A stretch of DNA of 64,000 nucleotides from positions 60,851 through 124,850 of the forward strand of contig NZ_JACHVB010000043.1 in NCBI RefSeq assembly GCF_014230085.1. Direction: 5' to 3'. The translations under genes were made by a program, and so were the position numbers. The DNA is from Ruficoccus amylovorans. Its GTDB lineage: Bacteria > Verrucomicrobiota > Verrucomicrobiia > Opitutales > Cerasicoccaceae. The first letter of the stretch is position 1; each line of letters begins with the position of its first letter. The notes beneath the pieces were generated by a model that searched no databases, was not told the DNA's origin, and was given only the letters and a program-made list of their open reading frames with translations. Positions 43,659 to 52,141 of the stretch are shown here, piece after piece.

Positions 43659-44450
43659 TCAGTGGTCTAACTGGTTCTCCAACACGATAGAACGGTAGTT
43701 CTTTCCGATCCGGTAGATGAGCAGCATGTTGCTTGCCTCCTGTCTGAGTGCGAGTTGCTTGTGGTGGCGGCGTACCCATTTGCCTTCGTCGTCACGGGCG
43801 CCAACAATGAGCGGGAGAGGGGAAGCTTTTGCTGTCGGGGTGGAGATCAGTTGCCCTGCCCCCGGGGCAAGCCCGACTTTTTCCTCCCCGATCATGGCCA
43901 CCAGTGGTTCATTGCTGATGTTGAGTGTGAGCAGGGAGCCAGGGGGGATATCGCCCCGGCTGGCAGGAATGGCGAGAATGTTGTACTGTTCACTGTCGGC
44001 GCTCTTTTTGGGAAAAAAGAACAGTAGCACGTGTGGGCAATTGGGGGGGAGGCTGACTTCGCCCACAGCGGTACGGTGGATGCCTTGTCCGTCCGGGCTG
44101 GGGGCTTCGTTGACGAAAATCACGCGGTCGCCGAAAGCCTCATGTGTGGGGGAAAAACGCCTGTCAACGGCTCCGACGGGATGCGATGTGTTGGTGCTGT
44201 CTACAAAACGGAAGGAGGGAGGGACGTACGGACCGGCCGGAGTATCGTAGGATGGTGTGCCAGGCGGGGTGTATTTTTCCCAGAGGAAAACCTGAAAGGT
44301 TGTCGGGGGTGGGAGGTCGGGGGGCGTTTGGCTGTGCTGCTGGGCGCTGAGACTGGAGCAGGAGAGGAGCAAGACCGCGAGGAGCTTGACGAGACCGAAC
44401 GCGACGCAGTGATACGGGGCGTGTGAGCGCTGAAAGAATCGGGAGTGCAT
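43659..44450 (-). CDS. Exported partner of the giant pilin-like protein, copy 2
   Basis: A 263-residue protein with a signal peptide (LVKLLAVLLLSCSSLSAQ). It starts two bases after the stop of giant copy 2, so the two are tightly coupled. The mature part is beta-rich with Pro-rich loops near the N-terminus ('YTPPGTPSYDTPAGPYVPPS'). It shares its block order with the partner of copy 1 ('HVLLFFFPKKSADSEQYNIL', 'GSLLTLNISNEPLVAMIGEE', 'VGLAPGAGQ', final 'SNMLLIYRIGKNYRSIVLE'), although identity is low. It converges on copy 1's partner with a 135-bp gap. Function unknown. Confidence 0.7.
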   Translation of the reverse strand: MHSRFFQRSHAPYHCVAFGLVKLLAVLLLSCSSLSAQQHSQTPPDLPPPTTFQVFLWEKYTPPGTPSYDTPAGPYVPPSFRFVDSTNTSHPVGAVDRRFSPTHEAFGDRVIFVNEAPSPDGQGIHRTAVGEVSLPPNCPHVLLFFFPKKSADSEQYNILAIPASRGDIPPGSLLTLNISNEPLVAMIGEEKVGLAPGAGQLISTPTAKASPLPLIVGARDDEGKWVRRHHKQLALRQEASNMLLIYRIGKNYRSIVLENQLDH

Positions 44451-44452
44451 GG

Positions 44453-47400
44453 TTAAATGTCTTCCTTGCTGAGCCAGCGGAAACTGACGACGACGAAGCG
44501 CCGTCCGTGGGCTTTGTTAATGTCGCTCAGCTCGGAGTCCTCGGTGTCGGGGCGTTGGCTGCTGTCGGTGTACGCGGGGAGGCGCTGGACGACGGCTTCG
44601 CAGTAGGCGTAGCTTTCGGGGGGGCTGCCGGAGGAGGAGAAGGGGGCGCGGTATTCCCCGTAGGCGCGGATGAGGAAGGTGTCAGAACGGGCGCTGAGCA
44701 CGCTGCCGAGCCGGGCTAGAACATCCGCCTGGCTGAGCCAGCCGGGCACGTTTTCCGTCGTATAGCCTGCACCGGATTCCGTGCCGTACCAGTTGGCCGC
44801 GGGGACAGAGCCGGGGCGGTTGCGGATAGAGGAGTCAACACCGTCGGTCAGGGCAGCATTTATGTCGGCATTTTGGATGGCCGCGTCGAGTGCGCCGCGC
44901 AGGTGACGTTCATGTTCGTCACTGGCCAGGAGCGTGCGGTTGACGAATTGCCCAAGGCTGGTGAAGGGGCCGCGTAGCCGGACCTGTTTGACAATCTCGT
45001 CGGCCAGCCGGGAGATCTGCTCCTGTGTGAGAGCTCGGTAGCCCGTGTAGGCGAGCGGGGCGTCGGCGGCATTTGTGCTGTCGGCCGGAAGTGCCGTGGT
45101 CGCCGGCGCACTCAGGCGGGGGAGAGGGACCTGTCCCGGCTCCGTATCTTCACTGGAGCCGTCGGTCAGCGTAACGGGCTTGCCGAGGGTGGAGGACAAC
45201 AGTGCCTTCCAGGCCTCGACCGAGGTGGAGTTGATGTTGAAGGCCCCGTCGATCAGGAGGTTTTCGGCGGATGCCGACAGGTCGGGCGCTTCGGTGGCGT
45301 TGCTGTCGAGCGCGACCAGCCTGGGGTTGCGCGGAGCGTACTGGTCGTTCTCTCCGCCGGTGGTATTGAGATTGGTCAGGGTGGAGAAGAAGTAGCTGTC
45401 CCAGAGAGCGTCGTTGAGCAGATACGAGTAGTCGTAGAGGAGCCCCCGGAAATTAAAATACCGGAGGTTGTCGCCGGTGCGGGTGAGGGCACCCCAGTCG
45501 CGGTAAGTCTGATCGGTCGGGATGGCTACGTGGGCGCGGCTGTTGCCAATCGGGTAGGCCGGCACCTGGTTGTCGAAGTGGGAATTACTGTTGCGCTCGC
45601 GGAAGAACGCGACGCTGGCGTTGCGGTCATTCTCGTCGGGGGCGCGGTTGTCGTCGTTGTAATAGTACAACGGAGCGTTGGCGAGCTGGCCGATGGAGAA
45701 CAGGCTGTCCAAGCCGTAGGGGGCCTCGAAAAGGATGGCGTTGTCCACGGCGTAGTCGGCGGAGTAGCCGACGCCTTCGAGTTCCTCGCCGAAGTTGTTG
45801 TTAGTGTACTCGGTGGCGGTGAAGTAGGAGGGGTTGTGCGCGGGGTAGGTATCGACACTGCCGGCGCTGTTGGCGTAATTGAAGGGGAGCGGACCCGAAC
45901 TGAAGGCGCGTGGGTTGAAATCGGCAAGCCAGCGCAAGCGGGCCGCCGCCGGATAAGCGGTGCCACGATCCGGGAGCTGGGTCCAGGTGCGGGAAGCCTT
46001 GTAGCCCCATGAGTGGTTGCGCAGGGCGTTGGGCAGGGGGCTGCTGTTGCTGTAGGTGTAGGCTTGGAGGTCCCCGTAGGGGAGGGCTCCGGTGGAGGGT
46101 TCGCCGTGCTTGAGGTAGTAGTTGGCCGAGAGGATTTCATCGCCGCCAAGGGCGGTGTTGGCGTGGATCAGCTCCAGGGAGATGGCGCGGGGAAGCACCT
46201 TGTCGCTGGTACGGTAGGCTGTCATCAGCTCGGGGTCACCACCTGTTGATGTGTAGTGGGAAAGCACTACAGGCTGTTTGCTGCTGTCGAGTAGCGGCAG
46301 GCGGTAAAAGTACCCGGCGGGAAGCCCCTCTCCAAGCGTGAGGACAGTCTCGGGGTTGTAGTCATGCCAGGGAGAAGAACTGCTTTTGCTGCCACCCAGA
46401 TCGACATTTTCCTGCAGGCTGTAAACCTTGCTCTGGCCGGGCTGGAGGGTGACGTTGGGCAGCTCCAGTTCGATCTCACTGATGTTGACCTTGTACTCGA
46501 AGGTGTAGTGCTCGTCGTTGGCCGGGTTGTGGTCCGGCTCGTCGCCCTTGCGCAGTTGGATGTAGAAGCGCAGAATGCGGCGGCTGTCGATGGTGGTGGG
46601 GCGGTAGGAGTAGCCGGCGGAGAGGTTGCTATCGAGTGTCGCATAGGTGATGCGAACCTTGTAGGTCGCGCTCTGGAGCGGCACGTCGTACGGGTTCCAG
46701 AGGGAGACGACGGGCATGAAGTGGAGGAAGATCTGGTCGGCGGAGTCGCGGGTGGGCATGGTGGTGAATTCCCAGCCGGTGATGACGGGGGCGTAGCCGA
46801 CGGTGTCGTCGGTGGCTGCGCGGACGGGGAGGCTGCCGCGGGTGCCACCGCCCACAAGCTCAGTGTTGACCCAGGAGCGGAGTTGACTCCAGCGCGGGCC
46901 GCCGGGGTTTTCGCTGGCGGGCCAGGTGCCCTGAAGTGGCCCGAATATCTGGCCAGTCGGCTCGGTGGCGGACGCCTGCAGCCCGGCGGTCAGGTCTTTT
47001 TTCAGCCCGCCGTGGCGGGCGTCGCTGAGGACGCCGAAGCTGTAAGTGGTCAGGTCATGAAAATAGTCGGTCGGGTCTGCTTCGGTAAGCAGCTCGAGGG
47101 ATTCCAATGTCAGGATGGTGCTGAGCTGTGGGCTGTCGGAGGGAAAGGCGCTCAGCCCATCCACCTGGGTGATTCCGTACTGGGAAGGAGCGAGCAATGG
47201 CTGGTTAACGATATCGACTTCCTGCGAAGAGATGTCGGGGAGGTTGATTTTCGCTTTGATGCCTTCGTCGCTGATCCAGTAGGCGTACGCGCTGTTGCCG
47301 TCGGCGATGGTTACCTTCTGGGCGAGGATTTCGGGAGCGTCGGTACTGCCATTACCGGCCACCATGATGATGGCGTTCGCGCCGAGTTCGGCGTCCTCCG

Positions 47401-47845
47401 CATCGAGGACAAGCGCGTTTTCATTGCCGCTCACGAGATAGGTCAACAAAGCGGTTTCCTCCTCGCCGGTTTCGGCGCCGTCCTCGTCCAATTGCGCCTG
47501 GGTGCGCCAGACGCCCGTCCAGAAGGGGTGGCTGGGGGGGCTGGTGCCGTCGGGGGCGGTGGTGATGTCCGCGCGCGCGCTCACGCGTTGGTCCGGCCCG
47601 AGCGCGGTCTGCAATTGGGCGATGGCCATATTCAGGCCCATGAGCGCGTTGAGTTCGGCGATTTGCTGTTTCTGCTTCAGGGCGGCACTGTGCGTGCTGA
47701 CCCGTGCCAGCGAACTGAGTGAGAGGATGAGCAGGAGGATGAATCCCATCAGCACCATGGCAACGATGAGCGCAAAGCCGCGGCTGCGGGAAGCTGCCGG
47801 GGTGACGGTACGGGTACCGTTCTGGGGACAAAGGGGCGGGGGCAT
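44453..47845 (-). CDS. Giant pilin-like protein (Verru_Chthon cassette A-like), copy 2
   Basis: A 1130-residue protein. I chose the ATG at 47845; the open frame runs much further upstream, but that part overlaps the preceding gene. The N-terminus is prepilin-like: basic leader ending 'SRSRG', then FALIVAMVLMGFILLLILSL, followed by 'MGLNMAIAQLQTALGPDQRV'. The body matches copy 1 block for block: 'YWISDEGIKAKI', 'LWNPYDVPLQ', 'FNINSTSVEAWKALLSS', 'RGPFTSLGQFVNRTL', 'LGSVLSARSDTFLIRAYGEY', and the ending 'RRFVVVSFRWLS'. It is Asn/Tyr/Ser-rich, as surface proteins often are. It sits between an orphan cytoplasmic gene (31 bp upstream) and its small exported partner. Confidence 0.78.
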   Translation of the reverse strand: MPPPLCPQNGTRTVTPAASRSRGFALIVAMVLMGFILLLILSLSSLARVSTHSAALKQKQQIAELNALMGLNMAIAQLQTALGPDQRVSARADITTAPDGTSPPSHPFWTGVWRTQAQLDEDGAETGEEETALLTYLVSGNENALVLDAEDAELGANAIIMVAGNGSTDAPEILAQKVTIADGNSAYAYWISDEGIKAKINLPDISSQEVDIVNQPLLAPSQYGITQVDGLSAFPSDSPQLSTILTLESLELLTEADPTDYFHDLTTYSFGVLSDARHGGLKKDLTAGLQASATEPTGQIFGPLQGTWPASENPGGPRWSQLRSWVNTELVGGGTRGSLPVRAATDDTVGYAPVITGWEFTTMPTRDSADQIFLHFMPVVSLWNPYDVPLQSATYKVRITYATLDSNLSAGYSYRPTTIDSRRILRFYIQLRKGDEPDHNPANDEHYTFEYKVNISEIELELPNVTLQPGQSKVYSLQENVDLGGSKSSSSPWHDYNPETVLTLGEGLPAGYFYRLPLLDSSKQPVVLSHYTSTGGDPELMTAYRTSDKVLPRAISLELIHANTALGGDEILSANYYLKHGEPSTGALPYGDLQAYTYSNSSPLPNALRNHSWGYKASRTWTQLPDRGTAYPAAARLRWLADFNPRAFSSGPLPFNYANSAGSVDTYPAHNPSYFTATEYTNNNFGEELEGVGYSADYAVDNAILFEAPYGLDSLFSIGQLANAPLYYYNDDNRAPDENDRNASVAFFRERNSNSHFDNQVPAYPIGNSRAHVAIPTDQTYRDWGALTRTGDNLRYFNFRGLLYDYSYLLNDALWDSYFFSTLTNLNTTGGENDQYAPRNPRLVALDSNATEAPDLSASAENLLIDGAFNINSTSVEAWKALLSSTLGKPVTLTDGSSEDTEPGQVPLPRLSAPATTALPADSTNAADAPLAYTGYRALTQEQISRLADEIVKQVRLRGPFTSLGQFVNRTLLASDEHERHLRGALDAAIQNADINAALTDGVDSSIRNRPGSVPAANWYGTESGAGYTTENVPGWLSQADVLARLGSVLSARSDTFLIRAYGEYRAPFSSSGSPPESYAYCEAVVQRLPAYTDSSQRPDTEDSELSDINKAHGRRFVVVSFRWLSKEDI

Positions 47846-47876
47846 GTTGCTGTGTGTGGGCGGGGCTGCCGCTGGG

Positions 47877-48956
47877 TCAGAGGTTGTGGCGCCAGGGTTC
47901 GAGGGCTTCGAGCGAGTCGGTTCCGTGGCGTTCGATGTAGTCGTAAAACAGCCGGGACATTCCCTGGTGAAAAACCGGATGCGAACCCTGCTCGTGCAGC
48001 GGGCCTGTTTGCAGGATGCGGAAGTGCTCGAAGCCGATGGAGGCAAGATCGCTTTCGGCGAGCACACCTTCCCAGGACAGGCCGGGGTGCGGTTCGAGCC
48101 ACTCACCGTAAAGGGTGACGCCCCCGGCGTAGTCAACGAGGACGGCTCCATACTCCTGGAGGGCGCGGGCGATGGTGCGGGCGGCCGGAGTCAGCTCAAA
48201 GCGACCCAGGTCGAGCTCGGGGGAAAGTTGCAGCACGCAGCCTTCGGGGAGTCCGCCGGGGAGCCAGCCGTCTGTCCACGTGGCGGGATGCTGGAAGCAC
48301 TGGAGGCCGGGAACGGGACAGGCGAAGGCGAGCTTGTGGGCGATGTGCCCGGCGTCGATTTCGTCTTTCATGATCAGTCCCGCCAGCAGGGGGACTCCGC
48401 TGGCGCGGCACGGGCCGTAGGCGTGGACGCTTTCGTCGTTGTGGATGCCGTCGATCTCGCCGGTAAATACGCCCGGTCCTCGCAGGTCGTAGGCGATGGC
48501 GGCATTGGTGTGCCAACGGCCATCGGCTTCGCGGCGGCATTGCCAGAAGTCATAGGCGCGCTGGGCGGCGGTATCGACGACGACCATGTGGGCGTCCTGC
48601 TGCGGGTCAGGAAGGGCTTCTGCCGGAATCGGCACACCCGCGCTCACACTGGGGTGGAGGCCGAGGGGGTGTGGGTGCTGTCGCAGGCGGTGCTCCATGA
48701 CTTTGATATGTCCCTGCGACAGGTGGCAGCGGTGGAGCTTGGGGTTGAGCTGGTAGCGCGGTGTGGCCTCGTCGGCGCAAAAGACCGGGATCGTCCAGTT
48801 GTGGAGGTTCAGGTGGAGCCCCTCGAGGCCTCCGGTCTGGGACTGGGCCAGTAATTTAATCCACTGCGGGCTTTGTGTGTCCGCCGTCACATCGGATCTG
48901 ATGCGCTGATTCCAGAAGCTGTCGGCTGAAAAGAAAGGAGTGGTGAAGCGGGGCAT
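47877..48956 (-). CDS. Protein of unknown function in the GntR-LacI locus
   Basis: A 359-residue, probably cytoplasmic protein; no signal peptide or membrane helix is visible. The opening 'FFSADSFWNQRIRSDVTADT' and later 'DAHMVVVDTAAQRAYDFWQC' recall uncharacterised proteins whose first strands carry an 'FWN..I..DA' motif, but I cannot name the family. Several His, Trp and acidic clusters ('HNDESVHAYGPC', 'AHKLAFACPVPG') would fit a carbohydrate-processing active site; this is only suggestive. It is the first gene of a three-gene minus-strand operon with giant copy 2 and its partner. An operator palindrome lies 75 bp upstream. Confidence 0.65.
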   Translation of the reverse strand: MPRFTTPFFSADSFWNQRIRSDVTADTQSPQWIKLLAQSQTGGLEGLHLNLHNWTIPVFCADEATPRYQLNPKLHRCHLSQGHIKVMEHRLRQHPHPLGLHPSVSAGVPIPAEALPDPQQDAHMVVVDTAAQRAYDFWQCRREADGRWHTNAAIAYDLRGPGVFTGEIDGIHNDESVHAYGPCRASGVPLLAGLIMKDEIDAGHIAHKLAFACPVPGLQCFQHPATWTDGWLPGGLPEGCVLQLSPELDLGRFELTPAARTIARALQEYGAVLVDYAGGVTLYGEWLEPHPGLSWEGVLAESDLASIGFEHFRILQTGPLHEQGSHPVFHQGMSRLFYDYIERHGTDSLEALEPWRHNL

Positions 48957-49030
48957 GGGTGGTAAATCTCCTGTCGGACCGTTGTGGGATAAGGCGGACC
49001 ATGACGGGGTTTAGGGGGGCAGAATTTAAA

Positions 49031-49047
49031 TGTATCTTTAAGGTACA
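49031..49047. promoter_or_regulatory. Putative GntR-LacI operator, site 1
   Basis: TGTATCTTTAAGGTACA, a palindrome with 8-bp arms around one base (one mismatch). It lies 75 bp before the minus-strand operon. The surrounding 25 bases are nearly identical, inverted, to site 2. Confidence 0.65.
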
Positions 49048-49244
49048 TTAAGAGTCAATTAAAAAACAGAAACGCTGTTTGCTGCACGTCAGGAGGATTG
49101 GACAAGGGAAGCTGGATGCAGCTGAGAGAGGAGTGAATCCTTCTTTTTAAAAGGTTCAGGCCCGATCTATAATAATGAAAGCGCCTTGAGGGGACTCGCA
49201 ACCTGGTTCGCAGAAAAAGCTTGCCATCGACAGATTTTTGTAAA

Positions 49245-49261
49245 TGTTCCTTAAAGATACA
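49245..49261. promoter_or_regulatory. Putative GntR-LacI operator, site 2
   Basis: TGTTCCTTAAAGATACA, 23 bp before the PEP-CTERM start codon, in opposite orientation to site 1. The flanks match too (AATGT.CCTTAAAGATACA TTTA). The regulator gene follows 1 kb downstream. Confidence 0.65.
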
Positions 49262-49283
49262 TTTAACCAAAACCCCGATCTCC

Positions 49284-50120
49284 ATGAAAAATACCTCGTT
49301 TAAAAAGTGCTCCAAAGTCCGGGCGGGTATCGCCGCCTTTGCGTTTTCTCTTTCCATGATTGCGGTGCCGGTGACATCGTCGGCTGCCATCATTTTCTAC
49401 CAGGGGTTCGACTACGGTTCGACCGCGGGTGAGCTGAGCGCCGTGAGTGGCGGCGAGTGGTCGGAGCAGGCCACGCGCCCTGCGGCTTATGAGACGGAAA
49501 GCCTCACCTATCCGGGCATCGAATCTACAGGGGGCTCGGTCCTGACGGACTCGGGCTGGAGCAGCAGTAGGACCTCGACCACCCAGACGCTCAATATCGA
49601 CATCAGCAGCAAGTCGGAGATCTGGGTCAGTGTCCTGTTGTCTATCAGCACGGCGACCCCCGGGACCAGTAATTCCGCTGAAATAGCTCTGCGTGTGCTG
49701 CAAAACGACTGGCAGAGCGCGGTCACCCGCAGTGTGGGCAAGACTTACAACAACGACAGTGGTTACATGTCCGGTACGACAGCCCTGAATGGCGGCAGTT
49801 TCGCCGAAGTTGGCACCAGCGTAGTGCAGGTCGTGTATCGTCTGGCCGAGGGCTCGGCGGCTGAATTCTGGGTCAACCCCGATGGGACTCCCGTTGTCGG
49901 CGAGGGCCAGTTAATCGGCAACAACATCGCCAACCTGACCACGATCGAGACGCTGACCATCAGCTCGCAGGGGCTGGGGATGCGGATGGATGAGTTCATT
50001 GTTGCCGACTCTTATGCCGACATCGTGGTGCCGGAGCCGGGGCACATTGCCGTTATTGGTGGCGTGGTGGTCTTGCTGCTGACGGCGTTGCGTCGCTCTT
50101 TTCGTCGGACTCGCGCCTAG
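49284..50120 (+). CDS. PEP-CTERM exported protein
   Basis: A 278-residue protein with a signal peptide ('VRAGIAAFAFSLSMIAVPVT' up to SSA) and a clear C-terminal PEP-CTERM signal: VVPEPGH, membrane helix 'IAVIGGVVVLLLTAL', tail RRSFRRTRA. The body is all-beta and Ser/Thr/Gly-rich, beginning 'FYQGFDYGSTAGELSAVSGG', which resembles the lectin-like (LamG/concanavalin-type) PEP-CTERM proteins whose first strand reads 'y.egFdY..g..l'. It would be exported and processed by an exosortase, which is not in the window. It parallels the PEP-CTERM gene of the first locus at 30506. An operator lies 23 bp before the start and a terminator follows. Confidence 0.9.
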   Translation: MKNTSFKKCSKVRAGIAAFAFSLSMIAVPVTSSAAIIFYQGFDYGSTAGELSAVSGGEWSEQATRPAAYETESLTYPGIESTGGSVLTDSGWSSSRTSTTQTLNIDISSKSEIWVSVLLSISTATPGTSNSAEIALRVLQNDWQSAVTRSVGKTYNNDSGYMSGTTALNGGSFAEVGTSVVQVVYRLAEGSAAEFWVNPDGTPVVGEGQLIGNNIANLTTIETLTISSQGLGMRMDEFIVADSYADIVVPEPGHIAVIGGVVVLLLTALRRSFRRTRA

Positions 50121-50169
50121 GGGCCGACGGTTGTTGATTTTCCCTGGGCGTATTTGGACGGTGCCTTCC

Positions 50170-50192
50170 GGGGCGGAATAGCCCCTGTTTTT
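50170..50192 (+). terminator. Rho-independent terminator inside a larger inverted repeat
   Basis: GGGGC, loop GGAATA, GCCCC, then TG and five T ends the PEP-CTERM transcript. It is enclosed by a larger inverted repeat: CCCTGGGCGTATT at 50142-50154 pairs with AATACGCCCCAGGG at 50195-50208, with one bulge. Confidence 0.75.
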
Positions 50193-50272
50193 CGAATACG
50201 CCCCAGGGGGTGTTTCCCGGATCGCAAAAGCGGTATCGGCACGTTATATCTGGCTACTTGAAAAGAAAAAGA

Positions 50273-51397
50273 ATGCTCCTTCAGACCAAGTTCAAAAGCC
50301 GCGACGAAGCGACTCGTTATCAGATTGCCAAGAACCTGATCAAACGCAAGGTGCTCAGCGGCGAGGTTGGGCATAACCAGCAGTTGCAGCCGGAAATGGA
50401 CATTTGCCGCGATACCAACCTGTCCCGCACGACCGTGCGCAAAGCCATTGCCGACCTGGTCGAGGAGGGTTTGCTCGTGCGCTACCGGGGGCGTGGCACG
50501 TTTGTGAATATTCGCCGCACCCCGTCGCAGAAAAAGCTGCTCGCGCTTCTGGTGTGCCAGCATACGAATGTCAACGGTGCCTACGACCTGCTGATTCGCG
50601 GAGCCCAGGAGAGCGCCGGTCGGCTTGGCTACCAGCTTTTGCTCGCCAACTCCTACAACGAGATCGACACGGGCATGGAGCAGGCCATGCGCCTGAACGA
50701 ACTGCGTGTGGCCGGTACGCTTGTTGTCCCGCTGCAAAGCGCTTCGCCCGACCAGACGACCGCGTCCGTCATCCGTACGCTGCGGCAGGCGGACCAGCAG
50801 GTGGTGCTGGTGGACGATCTCTCCAGCGATCCGGCCATTTCCAGCGTTTCCAGCCAGAATCGCGAGGCCATGTACGAGCTGACCAAGCACCTGATTGATA
50901 TCGGCCATCGCCGGATCGCTTTCTTGACCAGTGTGCAGACTGAGGCGGTGGTCGAGCGCGAGGAGGGCTTCCGGCAGGCCATGCAGGATCACAACCTGCC
51001 TTTGCCGCCCGAGTATTTTCTGGAGGTGGCCGGACGCTCGCCTTCCCGTCAGGGCATACAGGAGATCGATGTTTTTATGGCCATGCGGGAGCCCCCCGAG
51101 GCGATCATTTGCCTGCACGACCTGATTGCGCTCAACGCGATGGCGCGTTGCCGTGAGCGGGGGTGGCGGGTGCCCGAGGATGTGGCCATCGTCGGCTTTG
51201 ACGACCTGCCGCAGTCTGCCACCAGCTCTCCACGCCTGACCAGTGTTCACCAGCCGCTGACCGAGACCGGCGCGCGCGCGGTCGAAATACTGGTCCAGTT
51301 ACTGACCGACGAGGACGCCCAGCCGCGCCAGGAGCGTCTGCCCTGCCAGCTCGCAGTCCGCGAGTCCTGTGGCCGCGGCCTTGTCCGCCCTTCCTGA
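50273..51397 (+). CDS. GntR-LacI hybrid transcriptional regulator
   Basis: A 374-residue regulator. Residues 14-77 are a GntR winged helix ('RYQIAKNLIKRKVLSGEVGH', 'LSRTTVRKAIADLVEEGLLV', wing 'RYRGRGTFVN'). The remainder is a LacI/periplasmic-binding-protein-like sensor: 'LLIRGAQESAGRLGYQLLLA', 'DIGHRRIAFLTSV', 'DVAIVGFDDLPQSATSSPRL' and 'QPLTETGARAVEILVQLL'. Hybrids of this type (AraR-like) respond to sugars and usually repress local carbohydrate genes. The ATG at 50273 gives the normal N-terminus. Downstream lie hydrolases, a sugar symporter and a phosphorylase; upstream lie two matching palindromes. Confidence 0.92.
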   Translation: MLLQTKFKSRDEATRYQIAKNLIKRKVLSGEVGHNQQLQPEMDICRDTNLSRTTVRKAIADLVEEGLLVRYRGRGTFVNIRRTPSQKKLLALLVCQHTNVNGAYDLLIRGAQESAGRLGYQLLLANSYNEIDTGMEQAMRLNELRVAGTLVVPLQSASPDQTTASVIRTLRQADQQVVLVDDLSSDPAISSVSSQNREAMYELTKHLIDIGHRRIAFLTSVQTEAVVEREEGFRQAMQDHNLPLPPEYFLEVAGRSPSRQGIQEIDVFMAMREPPEAIICLHDLIALNAMARCRERGWRVPEDVAIVGFDDLPQSATSSPRLTSVHQPLTETGARAVEILVQLLTDEDAQPRQERLPCQLAVRESCGRGLVRPS

Positions 51398-51459
51398 CTT
51401 TCCCGATTCTCAAACCAAACTTAACCCTCCCATCCGTAACCCGTAAAACCGTATCATCT

Positions 51460-52041
51460 ATGAAAAACCTTAAATCCCTCGCCGCGTTGATCGCTCTTTT
51501 GTTGCCGCTGGGCATCTCAACTGCTTCGGCCGCTGACGCTCCTGTTGGCAATGCTGTCGAAATGGACCTCCAGGTCGACATCCCCAAGGATGCCTGGCGC
51601 TACCAGTTCTACCAGAACTCGATCCCGCTCGAACTTGACCAGAACTATCTGCTGACCTTCTGGGCGAAGGCCGACCGTCCGGTGGAGTTTGCCGTGGCGG
51701 CCAAGCAGAGTGCTCCGCCGTGGGGCTTCCTCGGGCTGAACACCTCCACCTACGCGGGCACGGAGTGGAAGCTCTACCGCATGCCCTTCGCCGCGACCAA
51801 GGCGATCCCCGGCAAGTCCCGAATCTCCTTCTCGCTCAAGGAAAAACAGGCGGTGAAAATCTGGATCGCTGACGTGAAGATCGTCCCCGCCGGTCCCGCC
51901 GGTAAGGATGCCGCCAACATGGTGCGCAACCCGCGCTTTGAGCAGGGCTTCGGCGAGTGGTACAGCGAGGGCACCAAGGTGGGCGTCTATTCGGTGCAGG
52001 TTGTCCAGCAGTCCGCGATTCCCGCCGCGGCGGCCGAGTAA
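51460..52041 (+). CDS. Exported carbohydrate-binding-like protein
   Basis: A 193-residue protein with a clear signal peptide (LAALIALLLPLGISTASA). The mature part is one beta-sandwich in the style of CBM4/9 (CenC-like) modules: 'QNSIPLELDQNYLLTFWAKA', 'TEWKLYRMPFAATK', 'IWIADVKIVPAGPAGKD', and the closing 'NPRFEQGFGEWYSEGTKVGV'. No catalytic domain is attached, so it probably binds polysaccharide outside the cell for the hydrolase encoded 100 bp downstream. It is the first enzyme-locus gene after the regulator. Confidence 0.72.
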   Translation: MKNLKSLAALIALLLPLGISTASAADAPVGNAVEMDLQVDIPKDAWRYQFYQNSIPLELDQNYLLTFWAKADRPVEFAVAAKQSAPPWGFLGLNTSTYAGTEWKLYRMPFAATKAIPGKSRISFSLKEKQAVKIWIADVKIVPAGPAGKDAANMVRNPRFEQGFGEWYSEGTKVGVYSVQVVQQSAIPAAAAE

Positions 52042-52141
52042 GCGACGAGTCTTTCGTCGTCTGGATTGAAACGTTTTATTAAACAAGCCCCCTGCCCGGT
52101 TCGCCGGGCGGGCGGGCGCTCATTCCCCGTATCCATTATTC

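Larger units (their letters stand above)
48957..49283. other. Divergent control region of the second sugar locus
   Basis: An AT-rich 327-bp gap between two divergent genes. It holds two copies of one 17-bp palindrome near its ends (49031-49047 and 49245-49261) and no gene. Confidence 0.7.
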
